DNA from: Trichostrongylus colubriformis
Taxonomy: Eukaryota > Nematoda > Chromadorea > Rhabditida > Trichostrongylidae
Assembly: GCA_963978905.1 (NCBI GenBank)
Contig: OZ022256.1
Coordinates: forward strand, 24,107,886 to 24,171,885
Reading direction: 5' to 3'
DNA: 64,000 bases
Positions 32,640 through 46,300 of the stretch are shown piece by piece; position 1 is the first letter of the stretch, and each line of letters starts with the position of its first letter. A program made the position numbers and the translations under genes. The notes beneath the pieces are model-generated. The model made no database searches. It saw only the letters and a program-made list of their open reading frames with translations, and was not told where the DNA came from.

Positions 32640-33200
32640 CAGTGTTAGGGAAAATGTGGTTGATAAGAAATCCCAAAAGGAGTCATTTAGTGAAAAACTA
32701 CGGGTCTGAAAGGCCTGTGCATGGCGAAATCCCCCGCGGAAGGCGCCCCCTTGAGCTGTGGTGGAGGCGGCCTCGTCAGGACAAGCCGCCTTGGTTTAGG
32801 ACAGCCCGCTTCCAGGCGACGCATTAGTGGTTGGTCACGGTGAGGCTGGTCAAGGAGATCGGCAAGATTGAAAGTATCGCAGCGCGCTTTCTCACTTTTA
32901 GCTTGAAGCTCACCACATGAAGTTAGATGCTGTCGCATTTCCGAACATCCCTTCATGTTTACGTCTTGGTTATGCCAAAGGAAAACCTATGCGGACTACC
33001 GGCCCCTTGACGGAAAGGTCGTCCGGGCCTTGAACTACCGGTGGGGAGGGGACCTATTTCTCGGGTTTTTGGCCAATTCCATCTGTTTTCTCCACTGTCC
33101 TGTTACTAGGCATCTCGGCTTTCATATTCACTACTTCTTTTACTTTTCGTTCGAATTTCCCTTAAAGCTGCCTTTGAACCAGGAAGCCCGTAGTTCCATG
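32640..33200 (+). repeat. Dispersed repeat family D, copy 1
   Basis: Related to 44050-44720 and 46790-47330. Shared blocks are GGCGAAATCCCCCGCGG with GGCGCCCCCTTGAGCTGT, a CCCCTTGACGGAAAGGTCGT box, TTTCTCGGGTTTTTGGCC and ATTCACTACTTCTTTTACTT, in the same order in all three. Open frames inside the copies give similar peptides only because of this relatedness. No termini or target duplications were resolved. Confidence 0.7.
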
Positions 33201-33209
33201 TAACGGTAG

Positions 33210-34325
33210 GCGATTCGGAACATGTCGTTTGTAAAAAACCCATACATAGCTGTCAGAGGCCCGAAACTTGCATGCGAAATACTTAAAATGACTGAAGCGT
33301 GACTAAGAGCATCCCATATTGTTGGTTGTTTTTTTATGAGGCGGATTTTCGTCTCATTTTTATTTTGTTTCTGGTAAGTTTCCGTTTCATTAACTTTGAT
33401 TGGTTACACCCCACTTCAGGCTGCCTATCGGGGGGTGCTAAAAAAAGTAATTTATCCGCAGCTCACTTCCACTGAGTATACATAACAGAGGGTACTGAAA
33501 TAGATGAAGTTATTGAGGCAAAATATTCCTGAAATGTTCCTTTCAAAGCAGGAACAAGCTGAGGTTCACTACTTTCACTGTCACAAAAATATGAAGTTTT
33601 GAGTCAGCACAGTCGGATATGGAGCAGCTACGACAATTTCCGTGGTGAGTCTCTCGCGAGAGGCTTTCAAAGGACTGACCCTTCGATTCATGAAAGTCAC
33701 AGAGCTCTTGCTGCTCGGACAACGCTGCTATGATCCGAAGTGTCATTTTTCATGCCTCAAACTCGCCTCCTAAGGGGTTTCAATGGTTTCATCTGGCTCT
33801 TGGAAACGAATCGCGCTGGGACTCGGAGAAAACGGAATGCTAAAGAACACCACCCAAAATGAATCCCCTCAGGTACCCAGAGTCATTCACTCGCAACAAG
33901 CTATCGTTCTTCGTGCAGAAGGCTGTTACGGAGTATGTTAATAGCGTGAGGTCTGCTCTTGACTTCAGAGATGAAAAATACCTCGTCAGAATCAGCTGAA
34001 GTTCGAATAATGTGGGGTTAGAAGGAGGAAAAATTACTTTTTTTTTGCACCCCTACATCTGCGGCATCGGCGCCGGTGTCGGCGTCGACGGTGGCAATCG
34101 ACACCGGTGCAGGCGTCGGGTGCCGTAATATATAAAGACGAATTCTTTGTTCTGCTTCGCTTTTTTCAATGGAAATATTCTCCTTCTTCTGCTTGCCGGC
34201 GTTCGACTGAAGGCTTTATGATAATAGAAATAAGGAAAATGCAGTAGCTCTTCGAGAATAATCATTATTCATTTGTGGAATTGAAGTTGAGATTGGTTTG
34301 GTAGGACTCATTTATCTCAGGAGAT
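33210..34325. other. Unassigned; weak coding-like stretches
   Basis: On the minus strand 33746-33660 reads RIIAALSEQQELCDFHESK and is followed by a GTCAGT donor. On the plus strand 33872-34000 reads YPESFTRNKLSFFVQKAV before a stop. Either may be part of an exon, but neither has a convincing partner. A GGCATCGGCGCCGG segment near 34070 resembles the inside of the MITE at 45704. Confidence 0.3.
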
Positions 34326-37300
34326 ATGAGCAAGCATGTTGCCGCAATCACTTTGCTATTATCAGTTATTCCTACGGATGGAGGGATAAAAGATGTAAGT
34401 AGTTCTCGAAGCTGCATTATACTCCAGAAACGGCCATTAAGTTTATCAACTGGTGAGGGTTAATGTGGGTCCGCGGAGAGAGGATATCTTCACGACTTCA
34501 TTCCACGACAAAAAAGGGCAGATCCTTCCTATGATAGCAGAAGAATGTTAGGCGCTCGTGTACTATGGGGGTGGCACTCAAAAACAATTTCAAGGAAGTG
34601 GAAATTTTTCTCGAGGAGTGTCCTTAACCAGAAAAAAAGGATGAAAAAATATTTACTACACTAAAAAATACCCACCCATTCCGAAGCTTCTTCTCTCTCA
34701 AGGCTTAGGCAAAACCACATTCCCCGGTTTGCACTGGCATCTTAGTACCTTCCAACACATTAAAAAAACATAATACTAGAACAGACACGCATAAAAACCC
34801 AAAGAACAAAAAAGAGACAATGAAATAACTAGGGCTAAGCATTTAGCTTAAGCCTTGAGGGGGGGAGACACTTCACAGACGGGAGATCATCAGTGGCAGG
34901 GGCATGATTTTGTTTGTTTATTTACTTTCACATTTCAAAATAAAAACATCTTAATAACAATTGGACACGTTGATATTACATGATTTGAAGATTTGTAATG
35001 AAATCAATTCTCTATTGTAATTTCAAATGTGTTTTTGAGTGCCACCCCCATAGTACATGAGCGTCGAATGTTACTGTTGTAGTCAAAGTCCAGAAAATGG
35101 CAAGAGCTTCGACGTTGTTGAGTCTTGAAATAACTTGATTGTGTAAAAGAGGCCTTCTCGATAAAGTTCGATAAAGTTGTACGTTATCTTTGCTAAACCA
35201 CATCGTTGAGTAGCTGCTGTCAAAATCGTCTTATATGTATACCTTCTGGGAGGGGAAGGAAGGTCTGGGGAGTGAACTATAAGATGATTTTGACAGCAGC
35301 TACTCAACGATGTGGTTTAGCAAAGATAACGTACAACTTTATCTAATCCACAGTTATCCACACATCCACTAGAGCCAAGCTTTAGTCCTGGTAATCGGAC
35401 TTCTGCTACTGTACCGCTGATGGTAGATCTACTATCCGTTTCCTGCGCCTATTGAGATAGCTTGCCTGAGCCGAGCATAACTTGTTGCAAAGATTGCAAT
35501 TGTTTCAAATTACCCAGTTACCCTTTCGTGGTCGACCTAATTCAAACAGCACTGTACCTCCAATAACCCGACAAATCTGCACGCCATCCACTTTGTTGCA
35601 ACCTCACAATCACTCACTTGTGAACGAACAGCATACCGACGAACCGACCAACGCACAGATGCACAAAGTTAGTGGTTTGAACAATGGAACACAAAAAAAT
35701 TTATTCTCATTTTAAAAGTGTCGCTTTTGCGATTGCGCAAAATGATGCAACCACCTCATTTTTCTCTTTTCATTTGTAACCAACGAAACTATTTTGCTGT
35801 TCTAGTATATTCCTCTCTGAGGTAGCGAGAAAAGGGATAATGCTACATGACATCGAAAGAGGTTAATTCGGCCAAGAAAAAGCCTAGCATTGTCTGATAC
35901 TGAAATCGCGTGAAAATTAAGCTGGCATCGCTTGTTTCTTGATAATTTCGAAAGGAACGTACAGCGCATGGCGCTGGAAAGATTACTGAAACCTGCTCCG
36001 CATTCTCATAAAACTGGCTGCAGCATTTTATTGGAAAAGTCAAATTTTGATAAGTCACGCTCAGAAAGGAAAGAAAGGAAGAAAGTTTGGCATGGATATC
36101 GAAGGCTTCTGCACAGATCCCTGACATTGTCAAGTCGCTTGAAATCCACCTGCAATAAACCTTCGACCACTTGTGGAGAATGTCTCCCAAATGCTATAGG
36201 GTTGCTCCAGCCATTCAGTACAACACCCAACCCTCTTTCTTGTATGACCCAGCGACTCTCATCACTTTTGGATAAAAATGATTCCAAATTTTTCTGATCA
36301 ACCCAGGAATCTAGAAGAGACCGTGAAAAGCCAGAGTATTCGAATTTCATTAAGATCCTCAAAGCGAAAGCCAACAAATCAAAATCGTGGCTCGCAGACG
36401 AGAACAAATTCCGTTATGACGTTGAATGCAAGTGGTTACGGAGCGAGGAACGAGCCAGACGAGAATCGGAAGGCAGATGTCCACCTCTCCCAACAACAAC
36501 GTACCTATTTAAATATTTCATTTGTTATTTCTACTATTTTCGTAGCAAAGGCTAGTAGCTACCAGCGGTTGAATCAAGCTCTATGAATGTTCAACATATT
36601 GCAGAAAGCTGTGTTATGTTCTGCCATTAGCTGGAAAGATCATCTTTCTATGATACACATGACAAATCTACTTACAAATCCAGTTCTGTAGAATTACGTT
36701 TCCAACATAATGCTTACCTGCTCTCCCACAATCGCATGAGGCCATGTTTTCAATAGTGGCCAGTGAAAGCGACAAAAAAGGCCATCCTACCGCACTTTCT
36801 CCCACCAACGTCACCACTGTTGCAAAGCGCCTTTCGACAAACAACGAGTGGTTCAGTTATTCATGCACACCGTGATCACGGCATTACCAGAGGGCACTGA
36901 AGGCCATAATGCTCAAATACACAAGTATACACCACAAGATAGACTTCGTTACAGTGTATCTTGCACCTTCACTCCTATCAGTTTAGCTATCGTAGTGCAC
37001 TGCACGAATAGCACGATGAAATTATGAAATGCGGGAATGACCGATAATAACCAGATGATATGCAAAATTCCGCACTGTGATAAGTGCAGTTTTGAACGCT
37101 AGCCCAACTGGTACCTCTGCTTCAGCAGTCGATCAATCCTCTTCTACTGATACCGTAATGCATGTGTGTTCACTAGCCAGGTACTTCTGTGCTTAGAGGC
37201 TCAATTCACCTTAATTTTGGTGCTTCGTTGCATTCCATAAGACTATGGGGGTGCAGAAGAACGCACAAGTGAAAAACACCCAAACCTTCAAAAACGTTGA

Positions 37301-40300
37301 AAATAAGATGTTCGTGACCACTGGCTCAAATTAGTTCGCTGTCCGGATTCAAGAGCTTGGACAAGTTTTCACGCATAATATTATCCGATGAGGTGATAGG
37401 ATAGAATAGGGATTTTCCCCTATTCTGTCCTGTCACAGATATCATGCCTCCTTTTCACCTTGGTGCCACCGCTGCGCGCTGGCTAAATCGACTAAATAGA
37501 TGGGTTAGGCCACCTTGAGACGCCGGCCGCCAACTCATTTGCGTGTTTTACGCGATTAGCACTCAACATCGTGCCACGGTGATTGCGCACACTTCACGGT
37601 TGTGGAAGGGGCCAGCTGTTAGCGGGTGTGTGCCCTTATGTCAGGATTTCGCACCGCAGCATGTTGTAAGCGAAGCAATGCGGACGGGCTAAATACGCCA
37701 TGTTGTTGGGTCATGAAGCGATTACAAGTCAACTGCGTATCGCGTCCCTATCACTACTGTGTAATCGTTTCAAGACCCAACTACCGCGACGCGCATGACT
37801 CGCAAACACTGCGTCGCACGCCGCTCGTCGTCGTGCGAAATCCTGACGTAAGGGTACACACCCGCTGTTAGCTGATGGAACCCATAATCATATTATCGTG
37901 AACTTTGCTTTGTGCTTCGTAGGTAGTCGATATTACAGTCATTTAACTCTGCATACCGCATTACTATTCGGAAGTTTAAAGGCATATTCCGCCATCACCC
38001 TAAATGGGTGAAACGCTGAATTCTAGAATTAGGGTGCTGAGGACTACGCCAACAAAGAAAATCCATAAAGAATTCCCGAAAATGGCCAATATAAGGTCTC
38101 CTGACCTCTGGCCTTGTATGGGATTGCATGAAAGCAGGCCACTGAGTAACTACCCGTTGGATGGCATCATGAGGAACCCTGAGTCAACTGTTTCCTCATG
38201 GGAACGTTTTCATACCTACTGGAATTTCTTCTTCAATTTAACCTGTAGCATGAATCACAGGAATCATCAACTCATTTGCCACGTAATAATCACGTTGAAA
38301 AGCTCCGTCCGATGCCAGGTGGTGTTGGAGTGGATGGAAGGGATTAGAGGGGTCTGAGTTTCCTTTGCGCCCTGAGGACGCGCCATGCCGCAAAAAGTGT
38401 GCAGCTTGGACATTTTCGTGAGGATCTATCTGTCCGAGAAAGTGAGTTACAAGTCTGATTATCATGGGACGTGCCCTTGAATGGTTTAGCGATCGAAACC
38501 CTTTGTGGAACTGGTATAAAACCGGAATAAGTAAATAAATAAGACCGGGAACGAATTTGTTGACTCACTAATCATTCACCACTTGGGCCGTGGTGGTTAC
38601 TATTGGCGGGTCCATTTGCATTTATCAGGTTCCGCAATGACTATATATGAGTCTAGCGATGCTCTTTCTGCTTCCGGTACCGCCTAGAAAATGCCTTTAC
38701 TTTGGCTTTTAACTATTCACTTGCTTTTAAGTAATACAAATTTGGATCGCATCATAATTCATGCAAACTGCAGAGTATCAAGAGAAACGTCATTATTTAA
38801 AAAAGAGTTCAGGACACTTCAACTGTCGCTACATAGGTAATTGTTTGAAAAATTAACCAAATATGCTCACTCAGTGTTATATTCCGATTACAGCGGCCGT
38901 ATTGTAGTAGTCAGCAAAGTACAGAGTTTCCTATTTACATAGTTGCTAGTGACTCTTATCCGCCCTTATTAGTGTCCTTATTTAATTACATCCGTCAACG
39001 TCACGCGTAAAACCTACTACAACACCTATGAATGTGAACACCCATGGTCAGCTGGGAAAGCGAAACGGTTTTCATACTTAATCGGTATCGATTTGGATCA
39101 CCCAGTAATATTTTCGTCGCACCTCTCAAAAAACCCATGAGTGTCTGCGCTGTAAGGTCAACGCACCCGCTATCAACGTCCCAGTCCCACTCCGCAAAAC
39201 GATTGCAGGTGTCAAACTTCCAAAAACAACGCGAGAAGCGCAATGACTTTAGGGATCTTTGCCCTCTGACGCTTCATATAAAATCTTATCAACCGTTATC
39301 TATTCGGATCAATCATTACTGTCTCTGTACAACCTGCCATAAAACCTATAAGTATCAACGTTTTATGCTTCTAATCAGTTTTTATCACCTATTATCATAT
39401 TGGATTCCCCGTTGTTAATGTCCTCGCACCACCCTACATAGCACCCATGAGTATCAATGCTCCACCCTTAACACGAAAAGCGCAACGAACTTGGTGATAT
39501 CTGTCTTTCAACGTTCCTTATCAGTTGCTATTACTTCCGGGCCCTCACCATTGATGTTCCATTGACACTCCCCAAATCACTTGCAAAGTTCAGGATACCA
39601 TCATAGCTGTGATGCGAGATGTGAACTTCGTGAACGGACGGACACACACCACACAAATCCATGCAAACATAATACACACAAGCATACACACATACAGGCA
39701 TCCTACGATATATAATTCGCTTAGTATGTCTGTGTGGTCTGTCTGTCACGAAGTTCATGTTTAGCGTAACAGCAAAGCTGGGACGCTGAATTTCACAACT
39801 GATGTGGGGGATGGGAAAGGGACCATAGCGATGGTGGACCGAAAGTGATAGCAATTGATAAGGACTGATGAGGAGCCTCGGAAGGCAACTGTCGCTAAAT
39901 CCGTTTCGTTTTTCGCATTGATTCTAGAGCGTTCATACTTACAGGTTTTTTTGCGGAGTAGGGCAGGGACATAGATGGCGAGTGATCCGAACTGATAACG
40001 GTTAATAAGATCCGATAATGAGCGTCAAGAGGCTAATGTCGTTTCGCTCTTCTGACCGACAACACTCATAGGTAAATCAGGGTACGGGGACCTCAGTGGT
40101 GACTTCCGAAAACCGATAACGGCCTACAGGGGCTGATAAGAGCCATCAGGAAATGGGGAAGGGATGATCCGGTACACCGTCTAACTACTATACGACTGAT
40201 GTAGTGAGTGCGTGTGATGCTCACTGGCACTAGGTATTTTGTTTATGTTCTGATTTGCTGCCGATGTATCGACCGCTGTATTGCCTAGCGTTCCAAATAA

Positions 40301-43300
40301 GTGTGTCTTCTGATACTGCGATCTACATGGATGATCAAGACACGATCTAGATTTGTGATAGAAAAGCGAGCGATTCATTCTCTCATGCGGTACCAGTAAC
40401 AATACTGGGTATCGACCGCTAGACAATGCAAAATTCGAAATAGTGGTGCATGTTTACAAAAACGATAAGCATCGATAACTGGCATATGGATCTACCGCCA
40501 ATATGTAGGAAACTGAGCTCAGCAAATGGACGAATTGCTACCAATTGATGCACTTGGATCCAAAATTGTCGGTCCTTAAACTGTCTAAACTTCTAGTAGT
40601 GACCACTTTTAGCAGAATGGTAAACTGATTAGTGGATTTACTCATGTCATTCCTGACCATTGATCGTCGATGTCATTGTAACATGGGATATCGACCGCTA
40701 AATCGTCTGGACCTCCAGAAAATGGTGATCATCGTCGGCTATGATATCTTCGATATCGGTTAATATCTATCAGCTGCATTTAGAAAGTAATAGATGGTCA
40801 GCGAAAAGCCAACATCGACCATCTCCCCAGGTAATTCTATTGTGTTATTCGTGCAGTACCGTGCGATAGCCCAACTGGTTGTCAAATAACTTAGCACACA
40901 CATTATATTAGGTTGTCGCAAAATCAATTTCGAAAACGGACCGCATACTTCAAACTACTATAACTCAGCTTAAACACAAGTTTATCAATCGAAGTAAAAA
41001 CCATCAGAATCTACACATTTTTGCCAACAAACAAGTAATAGTTTAATGCCTTCATTATAAAAACTACTATCAGGAGAATCAACGAACTCAAGGGAGGCAC
41101 ATTCAACATCGTCTAAATTAGTAAATTGTTTCTGACGCAGATGAGAATTGAGGGCTCGAAAAAAGTGATTTTTTGTGGGGGAGAGGTCGAGAGAATACGC
41201 TGGGTAAGGGAGAAGTTTCACACCCAAGTGGGTCAATCTTGGCGGAGTGATTTGTGAGGTGTGTGGCCTTGCGTTGTCCTGCAACAGGATCGGCCCTCTT
41301 CTATTCACCACCGCCGGCCACAATCTTCACAACTTCCTATACATTTGCTCCCGATCACAACAGTGAAACTCTGCTGTGACTGACTGACCATGTTGCAAGA
41401 ATTTATAATGGATTACACCTTTACAACACCACCACACAGTTATCATAACCTTTTTAGGGTAAAGGTCGGGTTTAGGAGAAGTTTTTTGACTAGCATCCTT
41501 ATCTATCCAGACTAATCCCCGTTTCCTGTTATCATAAAGAACCCATTTTTCATCTACAGTTATAATACGGTTAACAAATGGCTCATTTTTATAGCAAACT
41601 AGGAGGTTGGAGCAGGTGTCGAAACGTGCCAGACGCTGCTCATCGGTCAGCTCATGGGGCACCCACTTCAACATCTTCTTCACCTTGCCGATTTCCAACA
41701 AGTGTCTGGCCACTGTAGAGTAATGTACGCCTGGGTTTTCTGCTAACGTACGAGTTTTCATCTCCGGGTTTGCTTCGACGGCTTTCCTTAAATCTTCATC
41801 ATTAAGCGACGACCTGCGGCCGCGTCCAGACTTCTCTTAGAGATCAAAATCGCCAAAAGCAAATTTTTCAAACCAGAACTCCACTGTACGTTCGCAAGGA
41901 CAATTCCTCCCAAAAACTCTGCTGAGATTACGGGCAGCCTCCGCTGCGGAGTGTCCCAATTTAAATTCGTAAAGCATGATGACACGATAGTCGCGACGGT
42001 TCATGATTATACGCAGCCCTGTAAAAGGCCGGCTGGAACAATTAGAGCGACATTCATAGAAGTTTTTGAAAGAGCAGAAAAAAACTTACCAAATGGAATG
42101 CTTGGCTTTTCTTGAAGTGGAATAGTTCAGGATAAGAAATCTACTTATTTATACATAAGTTTATACCTTAAAATCGAAATTAATTTTGCGACAACTTAAT
42201 ACATCTGAAGGCTTTCTCCCGCCATACATTGTTAGTGAGCTTTCTGCTTTAATTTACTGTAAGGATAACGAATATTTGAGAATACCGTCAGCGCTGCTTG
42301 GATGAGACGTTCTCAAAGTCCTAATTGGATGAATTCTACCCTTTTTTTTACAGTGAACCTCCATCAACTACAACCAAACAAAGTCTTCTTCCTCCGTGGC
42401 TGCGATGGCGGATGAAGAAAAAGAAAAAGAAGAAGGCAATATTCAGTGTCAGAACAAAACAAACAATTATGAGCGTGTTTTCTCTTGGTAAGATAGCTGA
42501 GCCTTCCTTTATAATCATGCTAAAGAGAATGAGCACAATAGTTTCGATTATACTGATTTGTTGTTGAAAAATGCAAGTGCTGTTAACAATAAGCAGAGAT
42601 TGCTAGCAATGAAATAACCAAAAAAAAACACGGAAAAATCTGGAAAAATAGCTTTGCATTAGTTTTGGATATGTTCGGCGGTGGATTGTTGTACCCTTAC
42701 CAGTGCGAAGGCCACGTGGCACTACATGAGGTGGAACTTGGCACATTGCTTCAGAGATGAGAATGAGTCGGGAAGGGTCTTCAGGAGCAGTTAAATACTC
42801 ACCACGATGAGACGGCTCTTTTCTTAGAGATGTAGTGGAACTACTGAGATCGCACCGACCCTTCTGCACCGCCACGTGCATCATCATAACGCTCAATCCA
42901 ACTCAAGCTAGCCACAGACAGGTGGGTTCGAGCTCGTGTGGACATAGCCGTGATGGAGCAAATGAGCTACAACAAGGGTGCAGCACGGTTAAGAAGATAC
43001 GTGGGTTACCGCAGTTGTGCATTTGATGTATCCGATTCAGTATATCTTAAGTCAGATTTTGCGACGGGGAACCCCACATTTCTTCCGTTTTGCCATCCTA
43101 TGTTACTCCTGTTGTTCTTGTTGGTTTTGGGAACTATGCGACTGTGTGCGTTGCAAATACATATTCACAGACCCATCCTCCAAGACAACATTACCGTTTC
43201 ACAGCCGGGGAAAGCAGACGTATCGAACAGTGGCATAGATAAAGATCTGTATAAGGAGCACAGCACTGAATCACAAAATACGCGGGAACTAATGGAAACT

Positions 43301-46300
43301 ACGTAGACATGTGATAAGAGAAAACCCAGTAACTACGCATTCATTGATAACACTGTATATCATAGCCGCGAGTGTTCAATAGTGGGTTCAGCAGAGGGGA
43401 GCGTCAGCTCATCGTTAGTCGAGGAATAGTAAACGTACCATTCTAAAACCGCTCGTGTTAAGCGTTCTAAATGTCGCAGAAAAACGGTATCCCTTCTCTG
43501 ATGAAGATGGACGGGGAACTTCAACGAAAATGTCTTGGGTGTCTGATGACGTGTTTCAGAGCCGTAAATGTTCCGAGGAAGTCCATTGAGACGGAAAATC
43601 GGGAGACGGGCATATTTATCGTGACCCGGCAGCTCAGCGTCGCGCACGCTACGCGCGGCACCCATAAAAGGCACAGGAAGGGAGGCAAGAAGGAAAACGT
43701 TTTCGAAAGCACTATTCCCTGTAAACGAATATTTGAGCTCAGAAGAAATCATGTGTAGCGAAGCTCGCGTTGAAAAACGCGCTTTGGGCGCTATGGCGGA
43801 TTTGGCGCGCTTCATCTCGGATTACTCTAGTGGCCGAGTTGCCTGCTATAGGGTGACAGAGCGGCAAGATTTCGTACGCAATGGTGTGAAACAAGCGAGA
43901 CGATGATCAGAAACACGAGTGCATCAATGAAAGAACGGATAAGCGAGAAATACGAAAAATGCGTTTATGTTAAAAATATCCAATGAATTCACACTCGATG
44001 ACTTGGCAAAGCGTCATGTGTACAATAGTCAAACTACATGGTACTGGGTATTCCGTGAAAGAAGTCATTCAGAATGAAACCAGGGGTTCAAGAGGTCTAT
44101 CGGTGATGGGATCTCCGGTAAAAAGGGCGCTCCTGACCTGTAGAAACGTAGTATCTAACAGCCGAAGCCTTTCTGTAACAGAGACCGCCTCCTAGCGACG
44201 TGATTCCTGATTGGCTGAGGTGGAAATGGCCGAGGAGTTTGAAGAGGGTTATTGATATCTCGCCGCGTTTTCATAAGCAGGCATGTTGCAGACTCTTTTC
44301 GAACAACTGATTATCCTTTTTCGCTGTTCTTGATTTCTGATAGTTGCTCAGAGAGGCTGCGAGCGGCCAATTTTCTGAGCTTGAACCGATCACTTTTCAT
44401 TATTTCTCACCTGTTTCCTTCGCTCATTGACGTTCGACGGTGAGACCTCTTTTGGGTTTTTCTATTGCTTCTAGGCTGTTTTTGCACTAGTAATGGTGGT
44501 GCCAGAGAACTCAAAACTCGTTCGGATTACCTACCTCTTGATGGGAAGGCCATCAGTGTCGAAATCAGCTGTGGGAAGGGGGTACTCCTTCTCGGGCTTT
44601 CGGCCATTTCTTCACGTATTTTCTTTACCATCATATTACTGAGGAACTCGAATTTCATATTCACCACTTTTTTTTCGCTTTTCGTCCGGATTTCCCTATC
44701 ACTGCCTTCAAAGAAATTTTATAAATGGTTCGCCTTGACCCACCTGCGCTTACTAGTGTACGGTGATCTTTTAAACGACTACGTATTCGATGTTAACCAT
44801 GTGGATTCGTTTGAAGATGAAGATACCAATATTTACAAAGTCTAGAGCAAAGCTATCCATAATAATGACGAATTCTTTCAAAGTTGCACTTCGGAACGAT
44901 GTTCAAGTGTTATGTACATCCTCAAGTGACTGATGACTTCCAAACTGTGAACATTTTGTCTCACACAATGCTACGCACCTTGGGATGCACAAAGTCCTTT
45001 ATTTCAACAGGTGGAATGAAGATCGAAAATATCGACATTGATGAGAAAAACTCGTTTCATGAATTGGTGTCTGGGATCAGCCTTTCTCTCTCATGTAATG
45101 AGCTTCAACGGAAAAACTGGCAAAACGAGGTGAGCTTCTGATCTGGTGTTCTCTGAAAGAGTACATCACCTACATTCAGTTCATGGCTCAGATAACTTAG
45201 GTAGTTCATATCACATAATATCACATATCACCCACTACAGTCACTGCTAATACAGATCACACAAATACAAAATCATAGATGTTGTATTTATGTGATCTGA
45301 ATTAGCAGTGACTGCAGTGGGTGATGCATTTGGCTGGGAATAAAATTAGACTGATAGGATGGCGAAGAATCCTGCGAGATATGGGGAGTGTAGCCATAGA
45401 GATTTGGCCCCTGACGGTTTTTGTACCCCATACCCAAAACCTTACAATTCTGCGAGTTTATCCTATGGCATGCAGAGTTTGATGTGTATTTTCAAGCCTC
45501 TATGTACGTCACCGTTGGTATGCAGTGAAAAATATTGCGTCGTTCACGATGAACTGGTTGAAAGGCACTAAGTTTGTTGGATATATCGGCATGGTGACGA
45601 GCTGCGGTCTCGTAGTGAAATGCTATCCCCAGAGGTCATTTATCGCTTATCTCCAGCTCAAACGCCTGCTGTCACCATGTACCTGGGCATTCTAACCGCC
45701 TTAGGTCGCATTCATAATTTGCAGCATCGGCGCCGACATTAGCTGCGACGGCGGCAATTTAACGCCAGCACCGGCCGTTTCACAGGAAAATCATGTGCCT
45801 GTCGCTGACCTCGGGAGAACTCTGGCGGCGTGCCTATTTCACAACGCTCGACCGTACAGTACTACATTATGGTGATCGTGGCGAGAGCTCACGCGAAGCC
45901 GTGGTGCAGGCGCGCGTGAATCTTACCATAGTTGGCATTATCAAGCGATTCAATCAAGATTCAAATCTCGCCCCGGATTTTCGCCTCTCGCCATCATACC
46001 GTACTATGGTCCCGCAAAGTATGAATGCGGCCTTAAACATACAAGGACATAGACTATTCCTGTGAAACAAGATATACAAGCATTGTTTACCCTAACAGCA
46101 CATGAACTCATTGAATTCTTAAAAAATGGGGTCCCGCATGGATTACTACGCTAGATTTTTTCTTACTTTTGCTGCTGTCGGAGTGCTTTTAACAGTCTAG
46201 AAAAGCAGTCACTAACTTACCCTCAAAGTTTTGCTTTCCATTTAATTTGGTAATCTCCAGTGCATAGATAGCCTCCAATGTTATCACTCCATACTCGTGG

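Noticed and set aside
32955..33203. Plus-strand frame with a hydrophobic segment, similar to 47054-47329
   Set aside because: The similarity is due to repeat family D; frames are not conserved between the copies.
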